The position numbers were made by a program, and so were the translations under genes. 7,953 nt of DNA, taken from positions 1-7,953 of the forward strand of contig JABXJU010000202.1 of NCBI GenBank assembly GCA_013375405.1. The letters are read 5' to 3'. Shown here piece by piece: positions 1 to 5,011 of this stretch. Numbering within the stretch: position 1 is the stretch's first letter; each line of letters begins with the position of its first letter. The stretch comes from Candidatus Helarchaeota archaeon (GTDB lineage: Archaea; Asgardarchaeota; Lokiarchaeia; Helarchaeales; HEL-GB-A). Under the pieces are notes generated by a model. That model searched no databases. It was not told where the DNA came from and saw nothing but the letters and a program-made list of their open reading frames with translations.

Positions 1-15
1 ACGCTCTTCCGATCT
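1..15 (+). other. Illumina TruSeq adapter remnant (left edge)
   Basis: The first 15 bases, ACGCTCTTCCGATCT, are identical to the 3' end of the TruSeq universal (read 1) adapter. They are in the orientation expected when adapter is followed by insert. A matching remnant in the opposite sense closes the window at 7945-7953. Genomic sequence therefore starts at about base 16, and any codon read from bases 1-15 is artificial. This is sequence identity with a known reagent, so confidence is high. Confidence 0.96.
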
Positions 16-17
16 TA

Positions 18-320
18 ACCATTAAGTGGATGAAGCAGTTCGGAACCCAAATCCGCTTGAATCAAATATCTAGCCCACTTGATATCTTCTGCCAAGGCAG
101 TGTCGCTATTGACCGGAAAGGAAATCGCCTCGGAAAGGGAAGGGGGTATGGTGATCGTGAATATCTCCTTCTGAGACAGGAGGGAATTATTGATAAAGAA
201 ACGTTAGTGATCACAGTAGTTCATGACGTGCAAATATTAGAGAATTTTGCGGATCTCATGAGACCTGAGGATATCAAAGTGCAGATAGCCCTTACTCCCA
301 CAGAAATCGTTCGATTGTGA
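18..320 (+). CDS. 5-formyltetrahydrofolate cyclo-ligase (MTHFS)-like protein, 5'-truncated
   Basis: This is the C-terminal ~100 residues of an MTHFS-fold protein. The frame is open through the left edge (T-I-K-W before the first visible Met at 30), so that Met is probably internal and the true start lies outside the window. The diagnostic block is GSVAIDRKGNRLGKGRGYGD, followed by E-Y, at residues 24-45 counted from the Met. It is followed by a VITVVHDVQI strand and a final LTPTEIVRL. Family knowledge: MTHFS enzymes convert 5-formyl-THF to 5,10-methenyl-THF using ATP, with the glycine-rich loop binding phosphate. The GSVAV/GKG-GY-D-EY version is typical of the MTHFS-domain-containing branch found in archaea and eukaryotes, whose substrate is less certain than that of the classical bacterial enzyme. 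A T7 tract follows the TGA stop immediately. The next gene is convergent, so nothing in the window shows an operon partner. Confidence 0.8.
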   Translation, partial: TIKWMKQFGTQIRLNQISSPLDIFCQGSVAIDRKGNRLGKGRGYGDREYLLLRQEGIIDKETLVITVVHDVQILENFADLMRPEDIKVQIALTPTEIVRL

Positions 321-327
321 TTTTTTT
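321..327 (+). terminator. Poly-T terminator after the MTHFS-like gene
   Basis: Seven consecutive T residues follow the TGA stop directly, and the sequence beyond stays very AT-rich. Archaeal RNA polymerase commonly terminates on T-runs without a hairpin, and none is obvious here. The convergent gene beyond it supports a transcript end. Confidence 0.55.
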
Positions 328-411
328 AATTAAATTATTTCTCCTCATAAGATTTATTACTATAAAATGATGTTTACAAATGAATAACTCCTTATTTTAT
401 GATTCTAAAAG

Positions 412-429
412 AAAAAAAAGAGTAAAAAA
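412..429 (-). terminator. Double poly-T terminator for the zinc-finger operon
   Basis: On the minus strand, T6 (429-424) and then T8 (419-412) follow the TAA stop at 454-452 by about 22 nt. Paired T-runs are a usual archaeal terminator form. The facing terminator at 321-327 completes a convergent gene end. The rest of 328-451 is AT-rich with no supported gene. Confidence 0.55.
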
Positions 430-451
430 TTGGGTAATTTTCGCGTTATTT

Positions 452-883
452 TTATCTTGTCTTTTCTGAAATGCATTTTAGCCGTTTTAATTCACTTAAT
501 AGAGAAGTACGAAGAGATAATGTCGCTGTATTAACCAATGGGGTTTCAGTTGGGGGTGGTGCTTCAGCAGGAGCGCCCGGGGCAATTACAGCAGGAGGTC
601 TTGTTGGTACGAGCGTGCTGAGGCTACTAGTTACAGTTGGTGTTTTAGGGTCCGATTCTAATTGAACTTTACCCCAGCGAAAGAACTGATGCCCAGCATG
701 TTTTTTTAAACATTCATAATTTGAGCACAAGTCATCTTCATCATTCACACAAAAGTAGAGATAATTGCCGGGCTCTATTTTTTTTCCACAGGAATTACAG
801 ATGAGGTCCGTCTTAAAAACATGTTTTTTTCCCTGAATAGGGATTTCTATTTTAAATTCCTTTTCTTTACCCATTTCCTTCAT
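452..883 (-). CDS. Small B-box/ZZ-like zinc-finger protein with Pro-rich tail
   Basis: A 143-residue protein in three parts. The start is charged and Lys-rich (1-25). A zinc-binding module covers 28-70. The tail is rich in Pro, Ala and Thr (79-118) and ends in a short basic amphipathic helix (122-143). Candidate ligands are C29, C32, C45, D48, C53, C58, H62 and H65, in the order C-x2-C-x12-C-x2-D-x4-C-x4-C-x3-H-x2-H. The FCVNDEDDLC and HAGHQFF stretches resemble eukaryotic B-box and ZZ fingers, which bind proteins rather than DNA. One Cys of the usual ZZ CxxC pair is absent, so the exact class is open. The function is unknown, but zinc-dependent protein binding is the reasonable guess. The start at 883 leaves 7 nt after the upstream gene's stop. 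An internal Met at 874 is less likely because its AAGGA lies too close. The gene is probably co-transcribed with the three-TM gene. Confidence 0.75.
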   Translation of the reverse strand: MKEMGKEKEFKIEIPIQGKKHVFKTDLICNSCGKKIEPGNYLYFCVNDEDDLCSNYECLKKHAGHQFFRWGKVQLESDPKTPTVTSSLSTLVPTRPPAVIAPGAPAEAPPPTETPLVNTATLSLRTSLLSELKRLKCISEKTR

Positions 884-890
884 CTCATTA

Positions 891-1421
891 TTATATTCCC
901 AAAGCAGCGGTTATTGCAGTAACTAAGGTTAGAAAAATACCGAGCGTTGCGCTATAAAATGCGAAATTCAATTTACTAGCTTTTTGGTTATTTAACACCT
1001 GATTATTCAATAATGAATCAGAGTAATTCTTGACAATTTCATTCTTTATATCAGTTTCTTCTTTACTTAATAGTTCATCAATTTGTTCAGGAGTTAATGT
1101 AGCAAAGGGTTGCATAAAATTTTTTAATTTAACTGTTAATAGTGCAAATAGGCCGCTTAAAGTGAAGCATAAGATGCTACCAATAAATGCAAAAGTATAA
1201 ACATTAAGTCCTATTGGGGAATTTTCTTGGGATACTAATCCAGTAACTAAACCAACAATAATACCTGAGAAACCCAGGACCATACTCGCCTTGCTCTCCA
1301 GAGTATCTTTTCGCGATTCTTCTATGGAAAAACTATCCTTAAAAAGATCGACCATTACGTTGAGTGTTTCTGGATTGACTTCTGAACTAATTTCTTTTAT
1401 ATCTTTTTGAATGTTAGTCAT
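891..1421 (-). CDS. Three-transmembrane protein with cytosolic helical loop (unknown function)
   Basis: A 176-residue protein with no signal peptide. A charged, helical N-terminus (1-44, ending SRKDTLESKAS) leads into TM1 (45-64) and TM2 (71-97). A polar helical loop (98-150, with TPEQIDELLSKEETDI) and TM3 (152-174) follow, ending at the C-terminus. The pattern S-R-x-x-x-L-E-x-K-A-S at the entry to TM1, followed by a hairpin and a distal third helix, recalls small SLATT/PycTM-type membrane effectors and related uncharacterised families. This is only a topology-level resemblance, so no function is claimed. The 1421 start is backed by an AAGGG at 1435-1431 and a TATA box about 55 nt upstream. 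The stop lies 7 nt before the zinc-finger gene, implying an operon and possibly a membrane-anchor/adaptor pair. Confidence 0.75.
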   Translation of the reverse strand: MTNIQKDIKEISSEVNPETLNVMVDLFKDSFSIEESRKDTLESKASMVLGFSGIIVGLVTGLVSQENSPIGLNVYTFAFIGSILCFTLSGLFALLTVKLKNFMQPFATLTPEQIDELLSKEETDIKNEIVKNYSDSLLNNQVLNNQKASKLNFAFYSATLGIFLTLVTAITAALGI

Positions 1422-1471
1422 ATACTATCGCCCTTATTATGCTATTGTGAGTAGCTTTGGATTTGAACTAA

Positions 1472-1479
1472 TATTTATA
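1472..1479 (-). promoter_or_regulatory. TATA box of the three-TM / zinc-finger operon
   Basis: TATAAATA on the minus strand, preceded by an A-rich stretch that could be a BRE. Transcription would start around 1449, giving a leader of about 28 nt that contains the AAGGG at 1435-1431. It lies inside the only intergenic gap (1422-1556) between the radA-hisA-like unit and this one. Confidence 0.5.
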
Positions 1480-1500
1480 TTTTATGCCGATGCGCCAATG

Positions 1501-1514
1501 AAAACACGTGATTT
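1501..1514. promoter_or_regulatory. Near-palindrome around CACGTG, possible operator
   Basis: AAAACACGTGATTT(T) is a palindromic CACGTG core with A-run and T-run flanks, broken only by one extra A. It sits about 22 bp upstream of the TATA box of the three-TM gene, where an archaeal activator or repressor could bind. It is short and seen only once in the window, so it is tentative. Confidence 0.2.
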
Positions 1515-1556
1515 TGCCCTATAAAATTTTCAAGTAATAGAGTTTATTGATGTATG

Positions 1557-2282
1557 CTAAAGGGAGGTCAGATCTTGTGGAGTAATCGTTCCTTTATGTA
1601 AAGCGGTAGCAATTAAAACTCCTGAGACTCCTGCATTTTGTAATACTTTTAGATCTTTAATGGTTTTAGCACCGCCACCAGTGATAACGGATAGTGATGT
1701 TGTTTGGAGAATGTCCCTTAGAATTTCAGTCATCACACCTGTTTCACTTCCTACTTTCGTTAATTCTAGTATGATAAGTTCTTGGATTCCGAGATCTTCA
1801 AATCTACGAACTGCATTAATTGGAGCCATTGATTTTAACTCCCTTTCTTTGGTGAGAATTTTCCCTAGTTTCAAATCCAAACTGACAATGAGATTTTTTG
1901 GAGAAATTACAGACAGGATTTCCTGGAGGTTATTTATTGACTGAAGGGTTTCGGTTCCGATAATGACCTTAGCCACGCCGCGTTTCAATAATTCTTGGGC
2001 AGAAGTTGTGTAATCGATACCCGCATCTAGCATGATTCCTAAATCGGTTTGGCGTATTATTTCCTCAAGATAAGAAAAAGCCGATTTTTGGAACATTATT
2101 GCATCTAAATCCGCAATATAGAGTTCTTTGATGGAGAATTGATCTTTAAAGGCGGTGGCTACATCAAGGGGAATAGTGCTAGATGTTAATATACTTTGAA
2201 TAGGTGTATATTTATTTCGTTCGCCTTTAACGCCGTGCACAACTTGGGAATTTAAAATATCAAGGACGGGAATAATGCGCAT
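1557..2282 (-). CDS. HisA/HisF-related TIM-barrel protein
   Basis: A 241-residue (beta/alpha)8 protein of the HisA/HisF superfamily, normal in length. It starts MRIIPVLD, with the family's first catalytic Asp at D8. The second Asp is D136 in LIVSLDLKLG. Phosphate-binding loops are visible at 106-111 (VIIGTE), 201-206 (TGGGAK) and 221-231 (GVLIATALHKG), and further family strands at 55-61 (YIADLDAI) and 85-89 (LDAGI). The beta-6 region reads ELTKVGSETGV, where true HisA has a D-G-T-x-x-G motif. That matches the archaeal 'HisA/HisF-related' branch rather than the ProFAR isomerase of histidine synthesis, so a hisA symbol is not given. No other his gene is in the window. The substrate is unknown but probably a phosphorylated sugar-like compound. 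The start lies 18 nt after the radA stop with no Shine-Dalgarno match, and co-transcription with radA is likely. It ends with TAG and no strong T-run follows. Confidence 0.8.
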   Translation of the reverse strand: MRIIPVLDILNSQVVHGVKGERNKYTPIQSILTSSTIPLDVATAFKDQFSIKELYIADLDAIMFQKSAFSYLEEIIRQTDLGIMLDAGIDYTTSAQELLKRGVAKVIIGTETLQSINNLQEILSVISPKNLIVSLDLKLGKILTKERELKSMAPINAVRRFEDLGIQELIILELTKVGSETGVMTEILRDILQTTSLSVITGGGAKTIKDLKVLQNAGVSGVLIATALHKGTITPQDLTSL

Positions 2283-2300
2283 GGAACATACACTAGCTTC

Positions 2301-3353
2301 CTAGGGATCGCGGATGCCTTCCAGTTGAATAGTAAAAATACATTCCCCTTCGGGGAGATTAGGACTGTCGATCAGTTTGGCAATCCGACGAATATCCTTA
2401 CTTTTCTTGAGATATAACCGAGTTTGCGGTACATGTGCTAGGACATGTCCTCCAACAGCCCGTGTGGGGTCACCAAAAAAGGCGGCTGGATTGGCCATTG
2501 CTTGATTCGTTATAAACACTACACAACTGTAAATATCTGCCATTCGTTGTAAAGAATGCAAATGTTTATTTAATTTTCCTTGGCGGGTTGGAAGATTCTC
2601 ACGACCAATGTATTCAGCTCGAAAATGAGATGTCACAGAGTCAATTACTATAAGTTTAATGTTATTTTCCACAATAATTTCTTGCGCTTTTTCAGCAACG
2701 AAAATTTGATGATCTGAGTTATAGACGCGAGCAACTTGAATATTCGCTAACAGTTTCTCGGGATCCGCTCCAATGGCGGTGGCCATCTGGACAATACGTT
2801 CAGGGCGAAACGTTCCTTCCGAATCAATATAAATCACGCCCCCATTCAATCCTCCTTTGGCCTTAGGTAATTGAACATTGACAGCAAGTTGGTGTGCAAT
2901 CTGTGTCTTGCCTGTACGAAATTCACCAAATACTTCGGTAATCGCTTGTGCTTCTACGCCGCCCCCTAGAAGAGCATCGAGATTCTCGGACCCAGTAGAT
3001 ACCTTTCCGACTTGTAATCGTTGTTTATATAATAAATTCGCAGGTTTAAACCCAAACTCTGCTTTAGTACGGGCTGCAACAATCAATTTCTGCGCCGTTG
3101 CTTTGCCAATATCCGCTGCCGCAGCTAGTTCTGCAGGACTTGCGACAGCTATTGATACGATAGTCTTTAATCCCGCTGCTATTAGCTTTTCTGCGGTCTT
3201 TGGTCCCACTCCTGGTAATTCAGAAATATCTGATCCTTCTGTCTTAACGGATGGCTCAATTTCTACTGATTCTTCTTCCCCAAGTATCTCCTGTTCAAAC
3301 TCCTCATCGACACTCGTTTCTTCCTTTTTTTTACTTTTCTTTTTAGCTGGCAT
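2301..3353 (-). CDS. radA: DNA repair and recombination protein RadA
   Basis: The archaeal RecA/Rad51-family recombinase, which polymerises on single-stranded DNA and carries out ATP-dependent strand exchange in homologous recombination. Its 350 residues are slightly longer than usual because of a Lys/Glu-rich tail (1-40). A helix-hairpin-helix DNA-binding domain follows (about 43-98: ELPGVGPKTAEKLIAAG), then the F-x-x-A polymerisation motif (FKPA, 102-105). The RecA core has Walker A GEFRTGKT (143-150), catalytic-Glu segment DSEGTFRPER (177-186), Walker B LIVIDS (234-239) and the L2 DNA-binding loop around 283-303 (NQAMANPAAFFGDPTRAVGG). The C-terminus LEGIRDP is the normal RadA ending, so the TAG stop is genuine. 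All key residues are present. A TATA box centred about 29 nt before the ATG implies a leaderless mRNA. The gene is divergent from orc1/cdc6 and upstream of the HisA-like gene. Confidence 0.97.
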   Translation of the reverse strand: MPAKKKSKKKEETSVDEEFEQEILGEEESVEIEPSVKTEGSDISELPGVGPKTAEKLIAAGLKTIVSIAVASPAELAAAADIGKATAQKLIVAARTKAEFGFKPANLLYKQRLQVGKVSTGSENLDALLGGGVEAQAITEVFGEFRTGKTQIAHQLAVNVQLPKAKGGLNGGVIYIDSEGTFRPERIVQMATAIGADPEKLLANIQVARVYNSDHQIFVAEKAQEIIVENNIKLIVIDSVTSHFRAEYIGRENLPTRQGKLNKHLHSLQRMADIYSCVVFITNQAMANPAAFFGDPTRAVGGHVLAHVPQTRLYLKKSKDIRRIAKLIDSPNLPEGECIFTIQLEGIRDP

Positions 3354-3377
3354 TCTAAATTACTTCATTAAATGTTA

Positions 3378-3386
3378 TTATATAAA
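3378..3386 (-). promoter_or_regulatory. TATA box of radA
   Basis: TTTATATAA on the minus strand, centred about 29 nt upstream of the radA ATG. With the usual archaeal spacing, transcription would begin within about 2-3 nt of the start codon. This fits the lack of any Shine-Dalgarno sequence and predicts a (near-)leaderless transcript. No clear purine-rich BRE is visible upstream. Confidence 0.6.
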
Positions 3387-3497
3387 CTAATATGAAATGA
3401 TTGTATCAAAAGGGGTTAAAATAATTTCGTATTTTTGTCGGATGTTATTGAGATAATACTATCCCTTTAGGAATCATTGTAGTTAAGCCATTCTAAT

Positions 3498-3536
3498 TTA
3501 TTGTAGATCTTGCTTTTCTTTAGCTAGTTTAAGGAT
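3498..3536 (-). repeat. Relic copy of a receptor-gene 3' end (repeat A)
   Basis: These 39 bp match the last 39 bp of the large receptor gene (4973-5011) at 37 of 39 positions, in the same orientation. On the minus strand they read ILKLAKEKQDLQ-stop against the receptor's ILKLAKEKEDLQ-stop. Upstream the similar frame persists only a few codons (YPDL) before a stop codon, so this is a fragment and not a gene. With its partner it forms direct repeats about 1.47 kb apart that bracket orc1. It could be the scar of an insertion, or the end of a lost paralogue. Confidence 0.85.
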
Positions 3537-3556
3537 CAAATCAGGATATTAGAAAA

Positions 3557-3568
3557 TGCGCAAACGCA
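3557..3568. promoter_or_regulatory. Short inverted repeat TGCG-CAAA-CGCA upstream of the orc1 TATA box
   Basis: A perfect inverted repeat with 4-bp arms in a GC-rich patch of an otherwise AT-rich intergenic region, ending 8 bp before the orc1 TATA-like sequence. It could be an operator or an initiator-binding element. The arms are short enough to arise by chance. Confidence 0.2.
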
Positions 3569-3576
3569 GCGAGAAG

Positions 3577-3584
3577 TTTTTATA
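3577..3584 (+). promoter_or_regulatory. TATA box of orc1/cdc6
   Basis: TTTTTATA is preceded by a purine-rich stretch (GCGAGAAG) that can act as a BRE. It predicts transcription from about 3605-3607 and a leader of 12-14 nt. The AT-rich TATTAAATATAT at 3594-3605 is too close to the start codon to be the main TATA box. Confidence 0.5.
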
Positions 3585-3606
3585 GGGTCCGGGTATTAAA
3601 TATATC

Positions 3607-3610
3607 GAGG
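3607..3610 (+). promoter_or_regulatory. Ribosome binding site of orc1/cdc6
   Basis: GAGG lies 8 nt before the ATG at 3619, which supports that start. If the TATA box at 3577-3584 is the one used, this site falls at the extreme 5' end of the mRNA. Confidence 0.5.
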
Positions 3611-3618
3611 CAACGTAT

Positions 3619-4818
3619 ATGGCGAGGGAGAGTTACTCGGTGTTTCGCGATGAAACGAAACTGGAGGCCGACTATGTACCCGTTGAGTTGCCGCACAGGG
3701 ATGCAGCGATCCAGCGGCTCACGCAATTGTTCAAATCGCTAGTTGAAAATCCAGGCGACGCAAGCAAAATGGTAATTATTACAGGACCAACTGGAGCTGG
3801 CAAGACAGCCGTCACAAAAAGAGTTGGAGCCATGATACAAGAGCTCGCAGAGCAGAACAGTATCTATTTACGCTATGTCCATATTAATTTGCGTCAGTAT
3901 AACACATCGTTTATGGTATTAAATCGTATAATTCAACATTTTAAGCCAAAGTTTCCCTACGGGGAACTTAATCTGACAGGATTAGTAGATATTCTTTCTA
4001 ACGAGATCCTTGCCAAAGAGGATGCTTATATGCTCCTCTGCTTAGATGAGGTAAATGTCCAAAGCGAACGGAACCTCCTAAGCGAACCTTCTCTTATTTA
4101 CAATTTAACGGGAATGCATGAAGATTCTCCTAGACAAAGACTATCACTTATCTTTATTGCGAGGAGTGAGTCAGATCCCAGTGTTTGCAGCACCCTTCAT
4201 CCGCAATATAGCATGATCCGCTTCGCGAAATACTCGCGCCCCCAGCTCAGGGATATTCTCAACAAACGGGCCGGTGAAGCCTTTCTTGAAGGCACAGTCT
4301 TGAATGACACGATAGATGTAATTTTAGACTTTGCTGCAGAATCAGGCGACGCTCGATATGCTCTAGAATTACTTCGGCTCGCAGGAAAATGCGCGGATGA
4401 CGCAGAATCACCTCGCATTACTCCTGAATGTGTCCGGCAAGCGAAAGCCAGCTTAGATCCTAAACCCATAGATCCTCGAGAAGTTATTCGTGACTTAGGT
4501 CTACATCCGAAACTTGTTCTTCTAGCTATTATACGTCAATTAAAAAAGACGCAGAAAGCATATGTCTTATTGGGCGAGGTCGAAGCCCCTTATCGGCTGA
4601 TCTGTGAAGAATATAGCACAGAGTCACATAGCATAAAGCCACATGGTCACATCGAGGTTTGGGAGTATATAAGAGACCTTAGGGACCTTTATAATATCTT
4701 GAGTATTGAGGACGCTCCTGGACAGAAATTTACTACTTGGCTTAGATTAAAAGTTCCAATTGAGTTTATAGAACGAGAATTAGAAGATGAAAGTAAAGGG
4801 GGCTTTAAACTTTCCTAG
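3619..4818 (+). CDS. Orc1/Cdc6-family AAA+ replication initiator (divergent)
   Basis: A 399-residue protein of normal length for archaeal Orc1/Cdc6, which binds origins and loads the MCM helicase. An N-terminal linker with the family's FRDETKLEADYVP-like segment (8-24) precedes the AAA+ domain. Walker A is GPTGAGKT (56-63), Walker B LLCLDEV (139-145), and sensor 2 GDARYALELLRLAG (243-256, with R246). A winged-helix origin-binding domain follows (about 285-385, HPKLVLLAIIRQLKK onward). Two places deviate. The sensor-1 strand reads LIFIARSESD (177-186), where the family has I-S-N-D. The segment expected to hold the arginine finger (D-P-R-V-x-S) reads HPQYSM (194-199). ATP binding looks intact, but hydrolysis may be altered. 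The first ~100 nt of coding are clearly more GC-rich than the surroundings. Near-identical 39-bp sequences flank the gene. It is divergent from radA. Confidence 0.92.
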   Translation: MARESYSVFRDETKLEADYVPVELPHRDAAIQRLTQLFKSLVENPGDASKMVIITGPTGAGKTAVTKRVGAMIQELAEQNSIYLRYVHINLRQYNTSFMVLNRIIQHFKPKFPYGELNLTGLVDILSNEILAKEDAYMLLCLDEVNVQSERNLLSEPSLIYNLTGMHEDSPRQRLSLIFIARSESDPSVCSTLHPQYSMIRFAKYSRPQLRDILNKRAGEAFLEGTVLNDTIDVILDFAAESGDARYALELLRLAGKCADDAESPRITPECVRQAKASLDPKPIDPREVIRDLGLHPKLVLLAIIRQLKKTQKAYVLLGEVEAPYRLICEEYSTESHSIKPHGHIEVWEYIRDLRDLYNILSIEDAPGQKFTTWLRLKVPIEFIERELEDESKGGFKLS

Positions 4819-4828
4819 AGGAATAATT

Positions 4829-4903
4829 ATGGCTATAACAAATGCTATTGATCATGAAATGAAGGAAAAATTTGCGATTGAACACGTATTTCAATTTGTG
4901 TAG
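4829..4903 (+). CDS. Candidate 24-codon small protein or gene remnant after orc1
   Basis: An ATG frame encoding MAITNAIDHEMKEKFAIEHV plus FQFV begins 10 nt after the orc1 stop. It has a well-placed GAGG (4818-4821, overlapping that stop), as if translationally coupled. It ends in TAG, but the same frame then stays open for another 25 codons (4904-4978, with LYYIAEFTKKSC) to a TAG at 4979-4981 inside the receptor's 3' end. It could be a real small protein, the start of a broken gene, or chance. I recognise no family. The rest of 4904-4972 holds two GGAGGG stretches and no other supported gene. Confidence 0.25.
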   Translation: MAITNAIDHEMKEKFAIEHVFQFV

Positions 4904-4948
4904 CTGGAGGGTGTTAGGAGGGATCTATATTATATTGCAGAATTTACG

Positions 4949-4954
4949 AAAAAA
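4949..4954 (-). terminator. Poly-T terminator of the receptor gene
   Basis: T6 on the minus strand, 18 nt beyond the receptor's TAA stop, in the convergent gap shared with orc1. It is a plausible archaeal T-run terminator. No equally clear T-run serves orc1 on the plus strand before it runs into the receptor's 3' end. Confidence 0.45.
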
Positions 4955-4972
4955 TCATGCGTGGGCTTTAAA

Positions 4973-5011
4973 TTATTGTAGATCTTCCTTTTCTTTAGCT
5001 AGTTTGAGGAT
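4973..5011 (-). repeat. Receptor-gene 3' end, direct-repeat partner (repeat B)
   Basis: The last 12 codons and stop of the receptor gene, repeated at 3498-3536 with two mismatches. One mismatch changes Glu to Gln and the other is silent. This copy continues into an intact coding sequence, so it is the functional gene end. The repeats enclose orc1 and its promoter. Confidence 0.85.

Larger units (their letters stand above)
3354..3618. other. Divergent radA/orc1 intergenic region, candidate replication origin
   Basis: A 265-bp region without a full gene. Its left half (3354-3440) is strongly AT-rich and could serve as a duplex-unwinding element. It also holds the radA TATA box. The right half holds the 39-bp gene relic, a short GC-rich inverted repeat and the orc1 promoter. 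Archaeal origins often lie next to orc1/cdc6 genes, hence the suggestion. I found no convincing match to known ORB or mini-ORB consensus sequences, though G-runs (3412-3415, and 3463-3465 on the other strand) are present. The origin role is an inference from position and composition. Confidence 0.35.

Noticed and set aside
471..665. Plus-strand open frame opposite the zinc-finger gene, Gly/Ala/Val-rich
   Set aside because: It mirrors the Pro/Ala/Thr-rich tail of the minus-strand gene, has no convincing start signal, and the opposite frame carries a clear zinc-finger motif.
1517..1524. CTATAAAA on the plus strand as a promoter
   Set aside because: Nothing downstream on the plus strand is a supported gene; it would transcribe antisense to the HisA-like gene.
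2283..2303. radA and the HisA-like gene are in the same frame, separated by one TAG and six sense codons, suggesting read-through or a TAG sense codon
   Set aside because: RadA ends with the usual EGIRDP terminus and the second protein starts with its canonical MRIIPVLD. Three well-supported genes here (radA, the HisA-like gene, orc1) all stop at TAG, so TAG is an ordinary stop. A shared frame has a one-in-three chance.
2878..3390. 170-codon plus-strand open frame opposite radA
   Set aside because: It is the antisense shadow of a fully conserved RadA and has low-complexity Ser/Ala composition.
3408..3468. AAAGGG ... CCCTTT inverted arms as definite paired origin boxes
   Set aside because: Only six bases per arm with about 47-50 bp between them, and no surrounding match to ORB consensus. 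Expected by chance, so kept only as a weak candidate within the origin suggestion.
4906..4922. Two purine-rich GGAGGG stretches as strong ribosome binding sites for another plus-strand gene
   Set aside because: No ATG or GTG follows at suitable spacing. The only frame (from a TTG at 4935) is short and antisense to the receptor's end.
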